Source: CALDTK01 sp965215215 (GTDB taxonomy: Bacteria > Bacteroidota > Bacteroidia > Chitinophagales > Saprospiraceae). Taken from it: DNA of 64,000 nucleotides. The DNA lies in contig OZ244043.1 in NCBI GenBank assembly GCA_965215215.1, positions 2,356,001-2,420,000 of the forward strand. The letters run 5' to 3'. The stretch's first letter is position 1, and each line of letters begins with the position of its first letter. Positions 1-10,036 of this stretch are shown in pieces. The position numbers were made by a program, and so were the translations under genes. A model generated the notes under the pieces. It was not told the origin of the DNA. It saw only the letters and a program-made list of their open reading frames with translations, and did no database searches.

Positions 1-2
1 TC

Positions 3-716
3 GTCGCGTCCGTGGTGGAGGGCAACAGCTTCTACGCCAACGACGCCGTAGAGGGCGGGGTCGGCGGGGTTACCGGGGAGCTCAGCGTCAGCGCCACCGA
101 CGACGTGCGGATCACCGGCAACATCTTCTGGGTCGAAAACCCGGCCGGCCTCGCGCTCTACAACGAGCGGGATAAACTGGACGCGGCACTCGACTACAAC
201 CTCTGGTACGCTGCGGGCCCGGTCGAGTTCGAGCTCGGCAGCGATGCGTACGTAGGTTTCGCGGCGTACCAAACCGCGACCGGGCAGGACGGCAACGGAG
301 CATTCGCCGATCCTCAGTTCGTGGATGCCGCCGCCGGCGACCTCCACCTCGCGGAGGGAAGCCCCGCCCGAGACGCCGGCGACCCCGCCTTCTCGGACGA
401 GAAGGCGACCGACTTCGACGGCGATCCGCGCGTCGCGGCCGGCCGCGTGGATGCGGGTGCGGACGAGTACGACGCAACTTCCCCGGTAAGTGACGTCAGC
501 GTACGGCCCGACGTGCGCGCCGTCGTTACGGGAGGCGAGATTCGGCTCATCGGCCTGTCCGAGCCCGCGCAACTCAGCGTTTACGACCGCACGGGCCGGC
601 GGCTGACCGGTTCCTCCGGAAGTACGATCGACGCCCGTACCTGGCTCCCCGGCGTCTATCTCGTCCGCTACACCACGGCGCAGAGCAACGGCACCCTCCC
701 CGTCGTACTCGACTAG
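3..716 (+). CDS. C-terminal part of a secreted beta-helix protein with type IX sorting tail (5' truncated)
   Basis: The frame is open from the window edge, so the start is missing; 237 codons remain. The visible part has a parallel beta-helix character (NSFYAND, ITGNIFW, DYNLWYA) and then the segment LHLAEGSPARDAGDP followed by DFDGDPRVAAGRVDAGADEY, a block common at the end of right-handed beta-helix 'choice-of-anchor' proteins of Bacteroidota. The last ~75 residues (SVYDRTGRRLTG to the end) look like a type IX secretion C-terminal sorting domain, so the protein is inferred to be exported and surface-anchored or released. Its stop codon overlaps the stop of the converging GH13 gene by three bases. 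The substrate is unknown. Confidence 0.75.
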   Translation, partial: VASVVEGNSFYANDAVEGGVGGVTGELSVSATDDVRITGNIFWVENPAGLALYNERDKLDAALDYNLWYAAGPVEFELGSDAYVGFAAYQTATGQDGNGAFADPQFVDAAAGDLHLAEGSPARDAGDPAFSDEKATDFDGDPRVAAGRVDAGADEYDATSPVSDVSVRPDVRAVVTGGEIRLIGLSEPAQLSVYDRTGRRLTGSSGSTIDARTWLPGVYLVRYTTAQSNGTLPVVLD

Positions 717-2386
717 CGCGGGGGCGTGCCGAGGATTCGGGCCTCCCAGGGGGCGAGTGCCTCGCCGCGCGGTTGTCCGTCTCCGAGGTTTTCGAGTAGC
801 AACGCTAGTCCCCGTAAGCGCTCGGGCAGGGCCCGCTCGCCGTCGGAGAGGTTGAAGACACACCACAGTCCGGCGCCCCGCCGGAAGAGGAGTATCTCCG
901 GGTCTTCCCCCGCGAGCTCGAAGTCTCCCGCGAGCAGCGCGTCCGACGTTTTGCGGAAGCGGAGCAGCGTGCGGAAGTAGTTGAGTACGGAAGTAGGGTC
1001 GTTCTCCTGGGCGGCGGCGTTGAGCTGCGGGTAGTCGGGGTGCACGCGCAGCCAGGGCTCGCCGGTGGTGAAGCCGGCCTGCGGCGAGTCGTCCCATTGC
1101 ATGGGGTGGCGGGCGTTGTCGCGTCCTTCGGCCGCGATGGTATCGAGCAGCGCCGCCCGCCCCTCGGCGTCGAGGCTTAGGGCGCGCTCGGCGTAGTGGT
1201 TGCGCGCCTCGATGTCGTCGATCTGGGCGGAGTTGGTTAGGGGGGGATTGAGCATCCCGAGCTCGTCGCCCTGGTAGAAGCACGGGGTGCCGCGCAGGCA
1301 GGCGAGTAGGGTGAGCAGGAGCTTGCTCGAGCGGGCGCGGTAGCGGGGGTCGCGACTTCCGAAGCGGCTCGTCATGCGGGCGTAGTCGTGGTTGCCGAGG
1401 GTTTGGGCCAGCCAGCCGCCGGAGGCGAGGCCGTTGTCCCAGCGCCGCAGGATCTCGCGGAGCTCCGGCAAACGGAGCCGTTGGTGCGAGCCGTAGCGGT
1501 TAGCGCCCTCCGCGAACGTGAGGGCGAGCGTATCGAAGTGGTAGGCGAGGTCGAGTTGCCGCCGGGCGGGTTCGGTGTAGTCGCCGAGGTTCCGCGCCGT
1601 GATGCCGAAGCCCTCGGCCAGCGCCATGCAGTCGTAGTGCTGCAGCACCCGCGCGCGCATCTCGCGGAGGTAGGCGTGTACCGCGGGGCCGTTGGCGTAG
1701 TAGCGGGTGGCGATCTCCTCGAAGCTCATTCCCGCCGGCGCGCTCGGCAGCCCCGGCGCCTTGGAGATGAGCGTGATCACGTCCATGCGGAAGCCGTCCA
1801 CGCCGCGATCGAGCCAAAAGCGCATGGCCGCGTACATCGCCTCTCGCACGTCGGGGTGCTCCCAGTTCAGGTCGGGTTGCTTGCGCGAAAACAGGTGGAG
1901 GTAGTACTCGCCAGTGCGCTCGTCGAGGGTCCAGGCCGGACCGCTGAAGAAGCTCGGCCAGTTGTTGGGCGGACCGCCGTCCGGGGCCGGCGGGCGCCAG
2001 ACGTACCAATCGCGTTTGGGACTCGTTTTGGCGGAAGCCGACTCCCGGAACCAGGCGTGCTCGTCGGAGGAGTGATTGGCCACGAGGTCGAGCACGAGCC
2101 GCATGCCGCGCGCGTGCGCGCCGACGAGCAGCTCGTCGAACTCGGCGAGGGTCCCGAAGGCGGGCTGGATGCCGGTGTAGTCGGCCACGTCGTAGCCGTT
2201 GTCGTCGTCGGGGCTCGTGAAGACGGGGGAGAGCCAGAGCGTGCCGACCCCGAGGGAGGCGAGGTAGTCGAGCCGCCGGATGATGCCCGGGATGTCGCCG
2301 ACCCCGTCGCCGTTGCTGTCCTGAAACGAGCGGGGGTAGATTTGGTAGATGGTGGTCTCTTGCCACCAGTTGATGTGGGATCTCAC
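713..2386 (-). CDS. GH13 alpha-glucosidase (oligo-1,6-glucosidase-like)
   Basis: 557 residues, full length for a GH13 exo-alpha-glucosidase. It should hydrolyse terminal alpha-glucosidic bonds of malto- or isomalto-oligosaccharides in the cytoplasm; no signal peptide is seen. The family regions are visible: WWQETTIYQIYPRSF at the N-terminus, DLVANHSSDEH (region I), GVDGFRMDVI with the nucleophile Asp (region II), ALAEGFG with the acid/base Glu (region III) and TLGNHD (region IV). The start is a GTG; no better ATG lies nearby. Upstream are two palindromes (2409-2430 and 2455-2464), the second of LacI-family operator type, so sugar-dependent repression is plausible. It shares orientation with the trehalose synthase gene at 3130-4788 but is separated by about 740 bases. 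Exact substrate preference cannot be read from sequence. Confidence 0.9.
   Translation of the reverse strand: MRSHINWWQETTIYQIYPRSFQDSNGDGVGDIPGIIRRLDYLASLGVGTLWLSPVFTSPDDDNGYDVADYTGIQPAFGTLAEFDELLVGAHARGMRLVLDLVANHSSDEHAWFRESASAKTSPKRDWYVWRPPAPDGGPPNNWPSFFSGPAWTLDERTGEYYLHLFSRKQPDLNWEHPDVREAMYAAMRFWLDRGVDGFRMDVITLISKAPGLPSAPAGMSFEEIATRYYANGPAVHAYLREMRARVLQHYDCMALAEGFGITARNLGDYTEPARRQLDLAYHFDTLALTFAEGANRYGSHQRLRLPELREILRRWDNGLASGGWLAQTLGNHDYARMTSRFGSRDPRYRARSSKLLLTLLACLRGTPCFYQGDELGMLNPPLTNSAQIDDIEARNHYAERALSLDAEGRAALLDTIAAEGRDNARHPMQWDDSPQAGFTTGEPWLRVHPDYPQLNAAAQENDPTSVLNYFRTLLRFRKTSDALLAGDFELAGEDPEILLFRRGAGLWCVFNLSDGERALPERLRGLALLLENLGDGQPRGEALAPWEARILGTPPR
2025..2039 (+). repeat. GNAA mini-hairpin repeat
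   Basis: GTTTTGGCGGAAGCC: stem GGC/GCC, loop GGAA. It lies antisense inside the GH13 gene, which reads ASAKT across it. See the finding on the dispersed mini-hairpin. Confidence 0.85.
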
Positions 2387-2408
2387 GGGTCGAGTGTATC
2401 CATACGGG

Positions 2409-2430
2409 ATCGTTTCTCCGAAGAAACGAT
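2409..2430. promoter_or_regulatory. 22-base inverted repeat upstream of the GH13 gene
   Basis: ATCGTTTCT and AGAAACGAT form a perfect 9-bp dyad around a 4-base centre, 23 bases upstream of the GTG start at 2386. It could be an operator or a leader hairpin; the function is inferred from position only. Confidence 0.5.
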
Positions 2431-2454
2431 TTTCTCGTAGAATGGGTATTCGAG

Positions 2455-2464
2455 GAAACGTTTC
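2455..2464. promoter_or_regulatory. GAAACGTTTC palindrome, LacI-type operator candidate
   Basis: This perfect 10-base palindrome has the central AAACGTTT typical of LacI/GalR-family operators and sits about 70 bases upstream of the alpha-glucosidase start. The same 10-mer occurs at 20407-20416. No LacI-family gene lies in the window. Confidence 0.45.
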
Positions 2465-2698
2465 GAATAGCGCTTCACTTCCGGTGTCCGCGTACTCAGT
2501 ACGCGACTTGACTACGCGCGTCTACGGGGAGGTTTCCGGGCGTTTCATTCTATTCATAAGCGAACGATTACTCCTATTTCCTCGGCCCACCAGTCCGAAA
2601 TCAGGCATACCCATGAGCATAACGGCGACCGGTAGCCTTTACTACACAGAACAACTCGCTCCCGGATTGACCCGGGTGCAGAGGTTGCCCCCCAGAGT

Positions 2699-3129
2699 AT
2701 GTCCACTTCGCGCCTAAAGAGACCACCACAGCAAACCGCCTCAACGTCCGACTCGCTCACCCGCGCTACGCGCGGTCGCCTAAACCGGGCTCCGTCGACG
2801 GCCCCGCACGACACCGTCAGCGAGGCCTTCGAGACCGCCGCCCACCAACTCCGCTACGAGGCCGTGCTCGAGGCCGTGAGCCACATGGGGACCGACGTAA
2901 GGTTGGAGCGCGGCGACGGCCTCGCGACCGCCCGGCGCGGCGTAGCCTTCGCCAAGGTCTACGCGCTGCCCACCGGGCGGGTCTCCGTCAGACTAGCCGT
3001 CGATCCGGCCGTCAACGAGCAGCTTACCCCCTGCACGGACGACGACTGCGAGGGAGCCCTCACCGCCCAGTTCGAGCTCGGAACGAGCGAGCCCATCCGC
3101 GGCTGGCAGCTCGGTCTGCTCCGGCAGGC

Positions 3130-3151
<22 letters not shown>
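2699..3151 (+). CDS. Hypothetical protein, 150 residues
   Basis: I do not recognise this family. The frame has strongly GC-rich third positions from about codon 40 onward, as in genuine genes here, and gives a soluble protein with a helical stretch (HQLRYEAVLEAVSHMG) and a beta-rich segment (GVAFAKVYALPTGRVSVRLAV), ending GWQLGLLRQAYRSVGS. The first 35 residues are low-complexity and basic, so the true start may lie further in. It lies between two GH13 genes on the opposite strand and its 3' end overlaps the 3' end of the trehalose synthase gene by 22 bases. A link to trehalose metabolism would be guesswork. Confidence 0.55.
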
Positions 3152-4788
<1,637 letters not shown>

Positions 4789-4794
4789 AGCTGG

Positions 4795-4802
4795 GCAATA
4801 TA
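4795..4802 (-). promoter_or_regulatory. Promoter -7 element of treS
   Basis: TATATTGC on the minus strand, six bases before the ATG. It fits the Bacteroidota TAnnTTTG element and implies a leaderless or nearly leaderless mRNA. Confidence 0.5.
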
Positions 4803-4928
4803 GGCTTGTCGGAAGGCCGCGTCAACCGCCCTCCCGAGGAGAGTGCAACGTATAATCTCTTCGCCCTACCTAGGGGCAAGATCTTGGTCCGCTCACGGTC
4901 AAGACCGCCGATTCACCTCAACGCGCCC

Positions 4929-6221
4929 ATGTTCCCCCTCACCAACGACGCCGTCGTGCTCGGCCTGCTGCTCGCCGTCCTGGCGCTCGTGTTTACCGCG
5001 CAGCACCGCTTCCCGGCCGTATTCCGCGTGCTCCCGGCCCTGTTGCTCTGCTACTTCATCCCCGCGCTGCTCAACTGGCCGCTCGGCGTCGTCGACCCCG
5101 GCGAGAGCAACCTGTACTTCGTGGCCTCGCGCTACCTGTTGCCGGCCTCCCTCGTGTTGCTCTGCCTCGGTACCGACCTCCGGGGCATCGCGCGCCTCGG
5201 TCCGAAGGCCGTCATCATGTTCCTCACCGCCACGCTCGGCATCGTGATCGGTGGCCCGATCGCCCTGCTGCTCTGTACCTGGGCCGTGCCCGATCTCTTC
5301 GCCGTACCCCCCGAGCAGCTCTGGCGGGGGCTGGCCACCATCGCCGGTTCCTGGATCGGTGGCGGGGCCAACCAAACGGCCATGCGCGAGATCTACGGAG
5401 TCTCCGGCGAGCTGTTCTCCAGCATGGTCGTCGTCGACATCATCGTGGCCAACCTCTGGCTCGCCGTCCTCCTTTACGGCGCCGGCGTCTCCGAGCGCAT
5501 CGACCGGTGGCTCGGGGCGGATTCGAGCGCCATTCTAGACCTGGAGCGGCGCGTAACCGCCTACCAACAGGAGCTACGCACCCAGCGCGAGGCAGAGCTG
5601 GCTGTCGCCAAAACGCACCCCGAGGCTGCCGCCAAAACCCCCACGCGCACCCTCGAGCGCTACCAGCTCTTCGCCATCGCCTTCGGTGGGGTAGCGATCG
5701 CGCACTTCCTGGCCGATATCATCGCCCCCTACATGGAGCGTCACGCCGACGTGCTCGCGGGCCTGCGACTGAACAGCCTCACCTCGAGCTTCTTCTGGAT
5801 GGTGGTGATCGCGACGACGCTCGGGCTCGTCGCTTCCCTCACGCGACTGCGCAAGTTTGAGGGCGCCGGGGCCAGCAACTGGGGCTCTCTGTTCATCTAC
5901 GTGCTCGTGGCCACGATCGGGATGGAGATGAACATCGGGGAGGCTCTCAAGAATCCGGGGCTGTTTGCCGTGGGCTTGGTTTGGATCCTCGTGCACGTCG
6001 GGTTGCTGCTCGGGGTGGCGAAGCTCATTCGCGCGCCGTTCTTCTTCGTGGCCGTGGGCTCGCAGGCCAACGTGGGCGGGGCGGCTTCGGCGCCGGTGGT
6101 GGCGCAGGCGTTTTCGCCGACGTTGATGCCGGTGGGGGTGCTGCTCGCCGTACTCGGGTACGCGCTGGGCACCTACGGCGCCATCCTTTGTGCGCAGTTG
6201 ATGCGAGCGGTGGTGGAGTAG
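4929..6221 (+). CDS. DUF819 family integral membrane protein
   Basis: 430 residues from ATG 4929, chosen over upstream in-frame starts because the protein then begins directly with the first membrane helix (VVLGLLLAVLALVF). About nine to ten hydrophobic helices follow, with the DUF819 signature region TIAGSWIGGGANQTAM near the middle and QANVGGAASAPVVAQAF near the C-terminus. A charged cytoplasmic loop rich in Glu, Arg and Ala lies between the two halves (about residues 200-245). DUF819 (YjcL-like) proteins are membrane proteins of uncertain function, often proposed to be transporters. It converges with ftcD across a long hairpin at 6225-6307. Confidence 0.88.
   Translation: MFPLTNDAVVLGLLLAVLALVFTAQHRFPAVFRVLPALLLCYFIPALLNWPLGVVDPGESNLYFVASRYLLPASLVLLCLGTDLRGIARLGPKAVIMFLTATLGIVIGGPIALLLCTWAVPDLFAVPPEQLWRGLATIAGSWIGGGANQTAMREIYGVSGELFSSMVVVDIIVANLWLAVLLYGAGVSERIDRWLGADSSAILDLERRVTAYQQELRTQREAELAVAKTHPEAAAKTPTRTLERYQLFAIAFGGVAIAHFLADIIAPYMERHADVLAGLRLNSLTSSFFWMVVIATTLGLVASLTRLRKFEGAGASNWGSLFIYVLVATIGMEMNIGEALKNPGLFAVGLVWILVHVGLLLGVAKLIRAPFFFVAVGSQANVGGAASAPVVAQAFSPTLMPVGVLLAVLGYALGTYGAILCAQLMRAVVE
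5600..5614 (-). repeat. Mini-hairpin repeat, loop variant
   Basis: Minus strand GTTTTGGCGACAGCC: stem GGC/GCC, loop GACA. It sits in the loop-coding part of the DUF819 gene, 9 bases before the next copy. Confidence 0.5.
5624..5638 (-). repeat. Mini-hairpin repeat, loop variant
   Basis: Minus strand GTTTTGGCGGCAGCC: stem GGC/GCC, loop GGCA. Paired closely with the copy at 5600-5614. Confidence 0.55.
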
Positions 6222-6224
6222 GGC

Positions 6225-6307
6225 GCGTTGGGCGAGCTCCGCTCGTGGGCCCCGGGAAACAACGGCTCCTCTGTCCCCGCGCGGCACGAGCGGAGCTCGC
6301 CTAACGC
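6225..6307. terminator. Bidirectional hairpin terminator between converging genes
   Basis: Arms 6225-6247 and 6285-6307 are complementary over 23 positions with one mismatch (core GGCGAGCTCCGCTCGTG), around a 37-base loop. It lies between the DUF819 stop and the ftcD stop, so it probably terminates both transcripts. There is no T-run. Confidence 0.6.
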
Positions 6308-6324
6308 CGCGCTTCGCACACCGC

Positions 6325-7233
6325 TCACGGCCCGCTCGCCGTAACCGCACGTTCCAGGCTGCGCCCGAGCCAACGATCGCCCTCTACACCGGTCAGCGCT
6401 GCCTCGGGGGCGAGCCCGATCAGTTCGCCGGCTCCGATGGCGGCGCCGAGCAGGGTCGCTTGCTCGCCGACGGCCCTCCGCACGTCGTTTATCCCCGTGG
6501 TCTTCCAGTCGAGTAGGTTGCAGGAGACTTGGGCGCAGCGCCGCTCGGGTTGGTACCAACCGATAGCCCGCACCGCGGGGAGGCGGGTCGGGGCGGCCGG
6601 ACCGGCGGTTCGGATACGGGCGGCGATGCGGCGGGCGACGGCGGGGTCTTCGCCGTCGAGGTCGACGTTGTAGGCGATCAGCAGATCGCGCGCGCCGATC
6701 ACCGAAGCGCCGGCCGTCGGGTGGGGGAGGGGCGGACCGAAGTCGGGGGCTCCCGCCGCGGTCCGCAACCGCTCCGCGAGCCCGGCGTAGCCCCCCCGCC
6801 GCACCCGCGCCAGCGAGTCGAACTCGGCCCGGGTCGCGGAGCGCGCGTAGAGGTACACCGGTACCCCCAGCTCCTCGCCTACGTACCGACCGAGCTCCAG
6901 CGCGGCCCCCTCGGCGTGTTTTGGCGAAAGCCCACCTAGGGGCACGAAGGGACAGACGTCGAGCGCGCCGACGAAGGGGTGGGTGCCGCTGTAGTTGTTT
7001 AAGTCGACGTTTCGAATGGCTTCGCGCGCGAGTGCCTTGGCGGCTTCGACCACGGATGCGGGTGGACCGACGAAGGTGAATACCGTACGATTTGCGTCGA
7101 AGCCCGCGTCTTCGTGGAGCAGCTTCACCCCCGGGGTGGAGGTAATCGCGTGGGCCATGCGCGCGATGCTCGCGCGCTCGCGACCTTCACTCACGTTGGG
7201 AATGCACTCGAGTAGCGGGGGAAGCGGCGCCAT
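6325..7233 (-). CDS. ftcD: Glutamate formimidoyltransferase-type protein
   Basis: 302 residues, the length of a stand-alone formiminotransferase domain. It is expected to transfer the formimino group of N-formimino-L-glutamate to tetrahydrofolate at the end of histidine degradation. The family signature is clear at the N-terminus: LECIPNVSEGR, then LHEDAGFDANRTVFTFVG, then SGTHPFVGALDVCPFVPL. The C-terminal cyclodeaminase domain found in fused enzymes is absent, as is usual in Bacteroidota. The ATG is supported by a TACGTTGC element six bases upstream. No other histidine-degradation gene is adjacent, so its pathway role rests on family alone. Confidence 0.88.
   Translation of the reverse strand: MAPLPPLLECIPNVSEGRERASIARMAHAITSTPGVKLLHEDAGFDANRTVFTFVGPPASVVEAAKALAREAIRNVDLNNYSGTHPFVGALDVCPFVPLGGLSPKHAEGAALELGRYVGEELGVPVYLYARSATRAEFDSLARVRRGGYAGLAERLRTAAGAPDFGPPLPHPTAGASVIGARDLLIAYNVDLDGEDPAVARRIAARIRTAGPAAPTRLPAVRAIGWYQPERRCAQVSCNLLDWKTTGINDVRRAVGEQATLLGAAIGAGELIGLAPEAALTGVEGDRWLGRSLERAVTASGP
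6918..6932 (+). repeat. GNAA mini-hairpin repeat, exact consensus
   Basis: GTTTTGGCGAAAGCC: stem GGC/GCC, loop GAAA. Antisense within ftcD, which reads LSPKH across it. Confidence 0.9.
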
Positions 7234-7239
7234 ACGCGC

Positions 7240-7247
7240 GCAACGTA
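7240..7247 (-). promoter_or_regulatory. Promoter -7 element of ftcD
   Basis: TACGTTGC on the minus strand, six bases before the ATG at 7233. Confidence 0.5.
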
Positions 7248-7270
7248 GCGCCCGTGGCGCGAGTCCCCCT

Positions 7271-7278
7271 TACCTTTC
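7271..7278 (+). promoter_or_regulatory. Promoter -7 element of the gene at 7286
   Basis: TACCTTTC, seven bases before ATG 7286. It decides this start over the long open stretch upstream. Confidence 0.5.
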
Positions 7279-7285
7279 CTGCCGT

Positions 7286-8716
7286 ATGTACCTAATCACA
7301 CCCGGGCGATCGTCCGCCTGGCGAATCGCCCTCCTGCTGCTCGCGCCATTTTGGGCCGCGGCGCAGAACGTAATCGTGAGTCCGGAAGTGACCCTACGCA
7401 ACGACCTCAACTACGAGCTCTTCGCGGGACCGGAGGGGCAGACCGTCCTGTACCGCGACCAGTCGGGAACCGTCACGCTGGAGGCCTTCGGCCCGGAGAT
7501 GCAGCCCATTTGGGACCGCGAGCTCGAGCTCGACAAATCCCGCCCCGACCCGCTCGGCGCGCTCGCCGTGAACGGGGAGGTAACCGTGTTTTATACGCAC
7601 CGCAAGGACCGTGGGCTCTACCTCAAGCTGCAACGCTACTCGGACCGCGGGAACCTCTCCGATTCGCTGACCGTGACCGAGCTGGACGGGGATTTTCTGA
7701 CGCCGAACTACACGCTCTACCGCGATCAGGCTTCCGAGTACGCCGTCTTCGTTCACCAGCGCGACGCGACGACCTACCTCGTGCTTAGCGTCGAGGCGAA
7801 ATCGGGGCGGGTACGGTACGCGAAGAAGGTGGAGTTCGAAGACGGGGGCGTGCTCGGGCGGGAGGAAGACGAGATCTACATCGACGATTTCGGTTCGGTC
7901 TACATCTGGAAACAGATCGACAACCGACGCAGTCGCCTCGAGGACCACACGCTCAAAATCTTGCAGCTCGACCCGGACGGGGAGCCGACGGTCGCTACCG
8001 TGGCGCTGCCCGAGTACCTCGTGTACGACCTCACGCTGTCGGTGGATCCGAGGAACAAGAAGGTGGTCGCCGCCGGTTACTACACCGATAACCCCGACGT
8101 TGCCACCGGGGTACTCGTGATCAGCCTGGGCTACGAGCTGCGGGGGAGCGCCGAGATCAGCGCCACGCCGTTTACGCCCGAACTCATCGCCTCGGTCGAT
8201 CAGCGCTCACGCAATCCGGAGGGGATTCCCGACCTGACGGCCCTGGACATGGTGTTCCGACGGGACGGCGGCGTGCTACTGATCGGCGAGCAGCGCAAGA
8301 CGACCATCCGCTCGGTCGGCTCCGGGCGTAACTACTTCGGGAACTCCCTGAAGACCGACTACCTCTACGAGGACATCGTGCTCTCGTCGGTGAACCCGGA
8401 CGGTACCCACCACTGGGACGAGGTGCTGCCCAAGAAGCAGTTCAGTCAGGACGACGGCGGGGCCTTCTCCGGTTACTTCCTGGCTACCTCCCCGGAGCGG
8501 GTCCGGCTCATCTACAACGACGAGGTCCGCTCGGGCGGCACGGTGAGCGAGTACGTACTCTCCGGGATCGGCGCCATCGAGCGACACAGCCTCATGAACA
8601 CCGAGTATCAAGACCTGTGGCTGCGGCACGAGGCCGGGGTGCAATTGGGCGCGCGGGCGGTAGTAATCCCGAGCGAACGGCGCGGGCGATTGCGCCTGGT
8701 GCGGGTCGCGTTTTAG
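7286..8716 (+). CDS. Secreted hypothetical protein, beta-propeller-like
   Basis: 476 residues from ATG 7286, which gives a clear signal peptide (WRIALLLLAPFWAAAQ). Upstream in-frame codons overlap ftcD and the promoter and are rejected. The mature protein is built of repeated short beta strands with acidic turns (LYRDQSGTVTLEAFG, VNPDGTHHWDEVLP, YVLSGIGAIERHS), resembling periplasmic or surface propeller proteins of Bacteroidota that I cannot assign to a named family. No catalytic motif or sorting tail is visible. The stop codon TAG lies inside a mini-hairpin repeat at 8710-8724. Divergent from ftcD with a 52-base shared promoter region. Confidence 0.75.
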   Translation: MYLITPGRSSAWRIALLLLAPFWAAAQNVIVSPEVTLRNDLNYELFAGPEGQTVLYRDQSGTVTLEAFGPEMQPIWDRELELDKSRPDPLGALAVNGEVTVFYTHRKDRGLYLKLQRYSDRGNLSDSLTVTELDGDFLTPNYTLYRDQASEYAVFVHQRDATTYLVLSVEAKSGRVRYAKKVEFEDGGVLGREEDEIYIDDFGSVYIWKQIDNRRSRLEDHTLKILQLDPDGEPTVATVALPEYLVYDLTLSVDPRNKKVVAAGYYTDNPDVATGVLVISLGYELRGSAEISATPFTPELIASVDQRSRNPEGIPDLTALDMVFRRDGGVLLIGEQRKTTIRSVGSGRNYFGNSLKTDYLYEDIVLSSVNPDGTHHWDEVLPKKQFSQDDGGAFSGYFLATSPERVRLIYNDEVRSGGTVSEYVLSGIGAIERHSLMNTEYQDLWLRHEAGVQLGARAVVIPSERRGRLRLVRVAF

Positions 8717-8724
8717 CGGAAGCG
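8710..8724 (+). repeat. Mini-hairpin repeat spanning a stop codon
   Basis: GTTTTAGCGGAAGCG: loop GGAA; two stem pairs form and the outer A/G pair does not. Its TAG is the stop codon of the gene ending at 8716. Confidence 0.7.
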
Positions 8725-8785
8725 GCACAGGCTTTGCATTAGCTGAGGCAACCATGCGTCTCATGGTCAATAAGCTGAATCCACC

Positions 8786-9199
8786 ATGACGTCCTCCGTC
8801 GCCCGCCGCACCCAACATGTCTTCAACAAGGTGAGCCGCGTGCCCGATCTGCTCCACGAGAACGGACCGATCGTAAGTCTGTACACCGATTCCGAGCAGA
8901 TCCTGCACATGCAGTGTCGCCTGCGCCACAGCGGCATGTTGGTGCTCTTCCCGGTTACGTTCCGCCTCGTGAACGCCTACCTCCTCGGCGAGCGTACGCT
9001 CGCCGAAACGGTGGCTAATGCCCCCTGCGGGGAGCTGCTCCTCGTCACTCGGGCGCACAACATCCTCGAGCTCAACAAGGAGACCTTCGATTACAGTCAG
9101 CTCAGCTTCGCCCACCAGCGCTACCCGACGATCGGCTACTGCAAGGTGGCCCCGGTCAAGGAGATCCGCGAGCTACTGAGCTCGTGCATGCGCGCCTAA
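8786..9199 (+). CDS. Hypothetical protein, 137 residues
   Basis: A soluble protein with coding-like GC-rich third positions. I do not recognise the family. Visible features are LLHENGPIVSLYTDSEQIL, a hydrophobic core strand MLVLFPVTFRLVNAYLL, and a C-terminal GYCKVAPVKEIRELLSSCMRA. It starts at ATG 8786, ends 19 bases before murI and could be co-transcribed with it, although murI has its own promoter element inside that gap. No signal peptide or membrane segment. Length and composition suggest a small alpha/beta domain; function unknown. Confidence 0.7.
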   Translation: MTSSVARRTQHVFNKVSRVPDLLHENGPIVSLYTDSEQILHMQCRLRHSGMLVLFPVTFRLVNAYLLGERTLAETVANAPCGELLLVTRAHNILELNKETFDYSQLSFAHQRYPTIGYCKVAPVKEIRELLSSCMRA

Positions 9200-9206
9200 A
9201 CGCCGC

Positions 9207-9214
9207 TACTTTGC
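9207..9214 (+). promoter_or_regulatory. Promoter -7 element of murI
   Basis: TACTTTGC, a perfect TAnnTTTG match, ends four bases before the GTG start at 9219. This is one of the strongest leaderless examples in the window. Confidence 0.6.
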
Positions 9215-9218
9215 GGAC

Positions 9219-10025
9219 GTGAAGCCCATCGCAGTCTTCGACAGCGGCCTCGGCGGCCTGAGCGTACTGCGCCACCTGCTCGCCGCTTACCCACACGAAG
9301 ATTTCGTCTACCTCGCCGACAGTGCGCACGCGCCGTACGGTCCGCGACCGGCGGCGGAGGTCCGCGCGCTCTGCCGCGGGCACGCCGACTACTTCGTCCG
9401 CGAGCGGGGCGCCAAGCTCGTCGTTATCGCCTGCAACACCGCTACCGTGGCCGCGGTCGCCGATCTGCGACAGCGCTACCCGGATACCCCCTTCGTCGCC
9501 ATGGAACCGGCCGTCAAGCCGGCCGCGGCGGCGACGCGTTCGGGGACCATCGGGGTCATGGCCACGGCCGGGACCATCGGCTCGGACAAGTACGCGCGGC
9601 TCCTCCACGAATACGGACAGGACGTCCGCGTGCTCGAGGACCCCTGCCTCGGGCTCGTCGATCTCATTGAAGCCGGCCACCTCGACGACGACGTCTTGCG
9701 GCGGCGCGTACGGGAGATCGTGCGGCCGATGGTGGCGGCGGGCGCGGATACGATCGTGCTCGGGTGCACGCACTTCCCGTTGGTGGCGGGGGCGATCGGG
9801 GGGGCGGCGGGGGAGGGGGTAGCACTCGTGGATCCCGGACCGGCCGTAGCGCGGCAGGTGGGGCGCTTGCTCCGGCGCGGCGGTTTGGCCGACGCTAGGG
9901 GGGCGACGGGCGGGAGCCTCGAGCTGCGGACCACGGGGGAGTTGGGTCGCTTCCGCGAAAACGTCGCGCGGGTGCTGGGGGAGAGCTACGGGTTGGTCTT
10001 GGCGCATTCAGCGGGGACCGGATAG
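9219..10025 (+). CDS. murI: Glutamate racemase
   Basis: 268 residues, the usual MurI length. It interconverts L- and D-glutamate in the cytoplasm to supply D-Glu for peptidoglycan. The two catalytic cysteines are in VIACNTATVAA and VLGCTHFPLV, and the N-terminal IAVFDSGLGGLSVL and ADSAHAPYG motifs are intact. The GTG start is supported by the promoter element just before it and by alignment of the FDSGxGG motif at residue 7. It converges with the CBS gene over an imperfect terminator hairpin (10037-10095). Confidence 0.95.
   Translation: MKPIAVFDSGLGGLSVLRHLLAAYPHEDFVYLADSAHAPYGPRPAAEVRALCRGHADYFVRERGAKLVVIACNTATVAAVADLRQRYPDTPFVAMEPAVKPAAAATRSGTIGVMATAGTIGSDKYARLLHEYGQDVRVLEDPCLGLVDLIEAGHLDDDVLRRRVREIVRPMVAAGADTIVLGCTHFPLVAGAIGGAAGEGVALVDPGPAVARQVGRLLRRGGLADARGATGGSLELRTTGELGRFRENVARVLGESYGLVLAHSAGTG
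9948..9962 (-). repeat. GNAA mini-hairpin repeat, CGC/GCG stem
   Basis: Minus strand GTTTTCGCGGAAGCG: compensated stem CGC/GCG, loop GGAA. Inside murI near its 3' end, antisense. Confidence 0.8.
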
Positions 10026-10036
10026 CGGGGAGCGTC

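Noticed and set aside
1388..2440. 350-codon open frame on the plus strand opposite the alpha-glucosidase
   Set aside because: It is antisense to a gene with all GH13 motifs and has the Val/Glu/Arg-rich composition of a GC-rich shadow frame.
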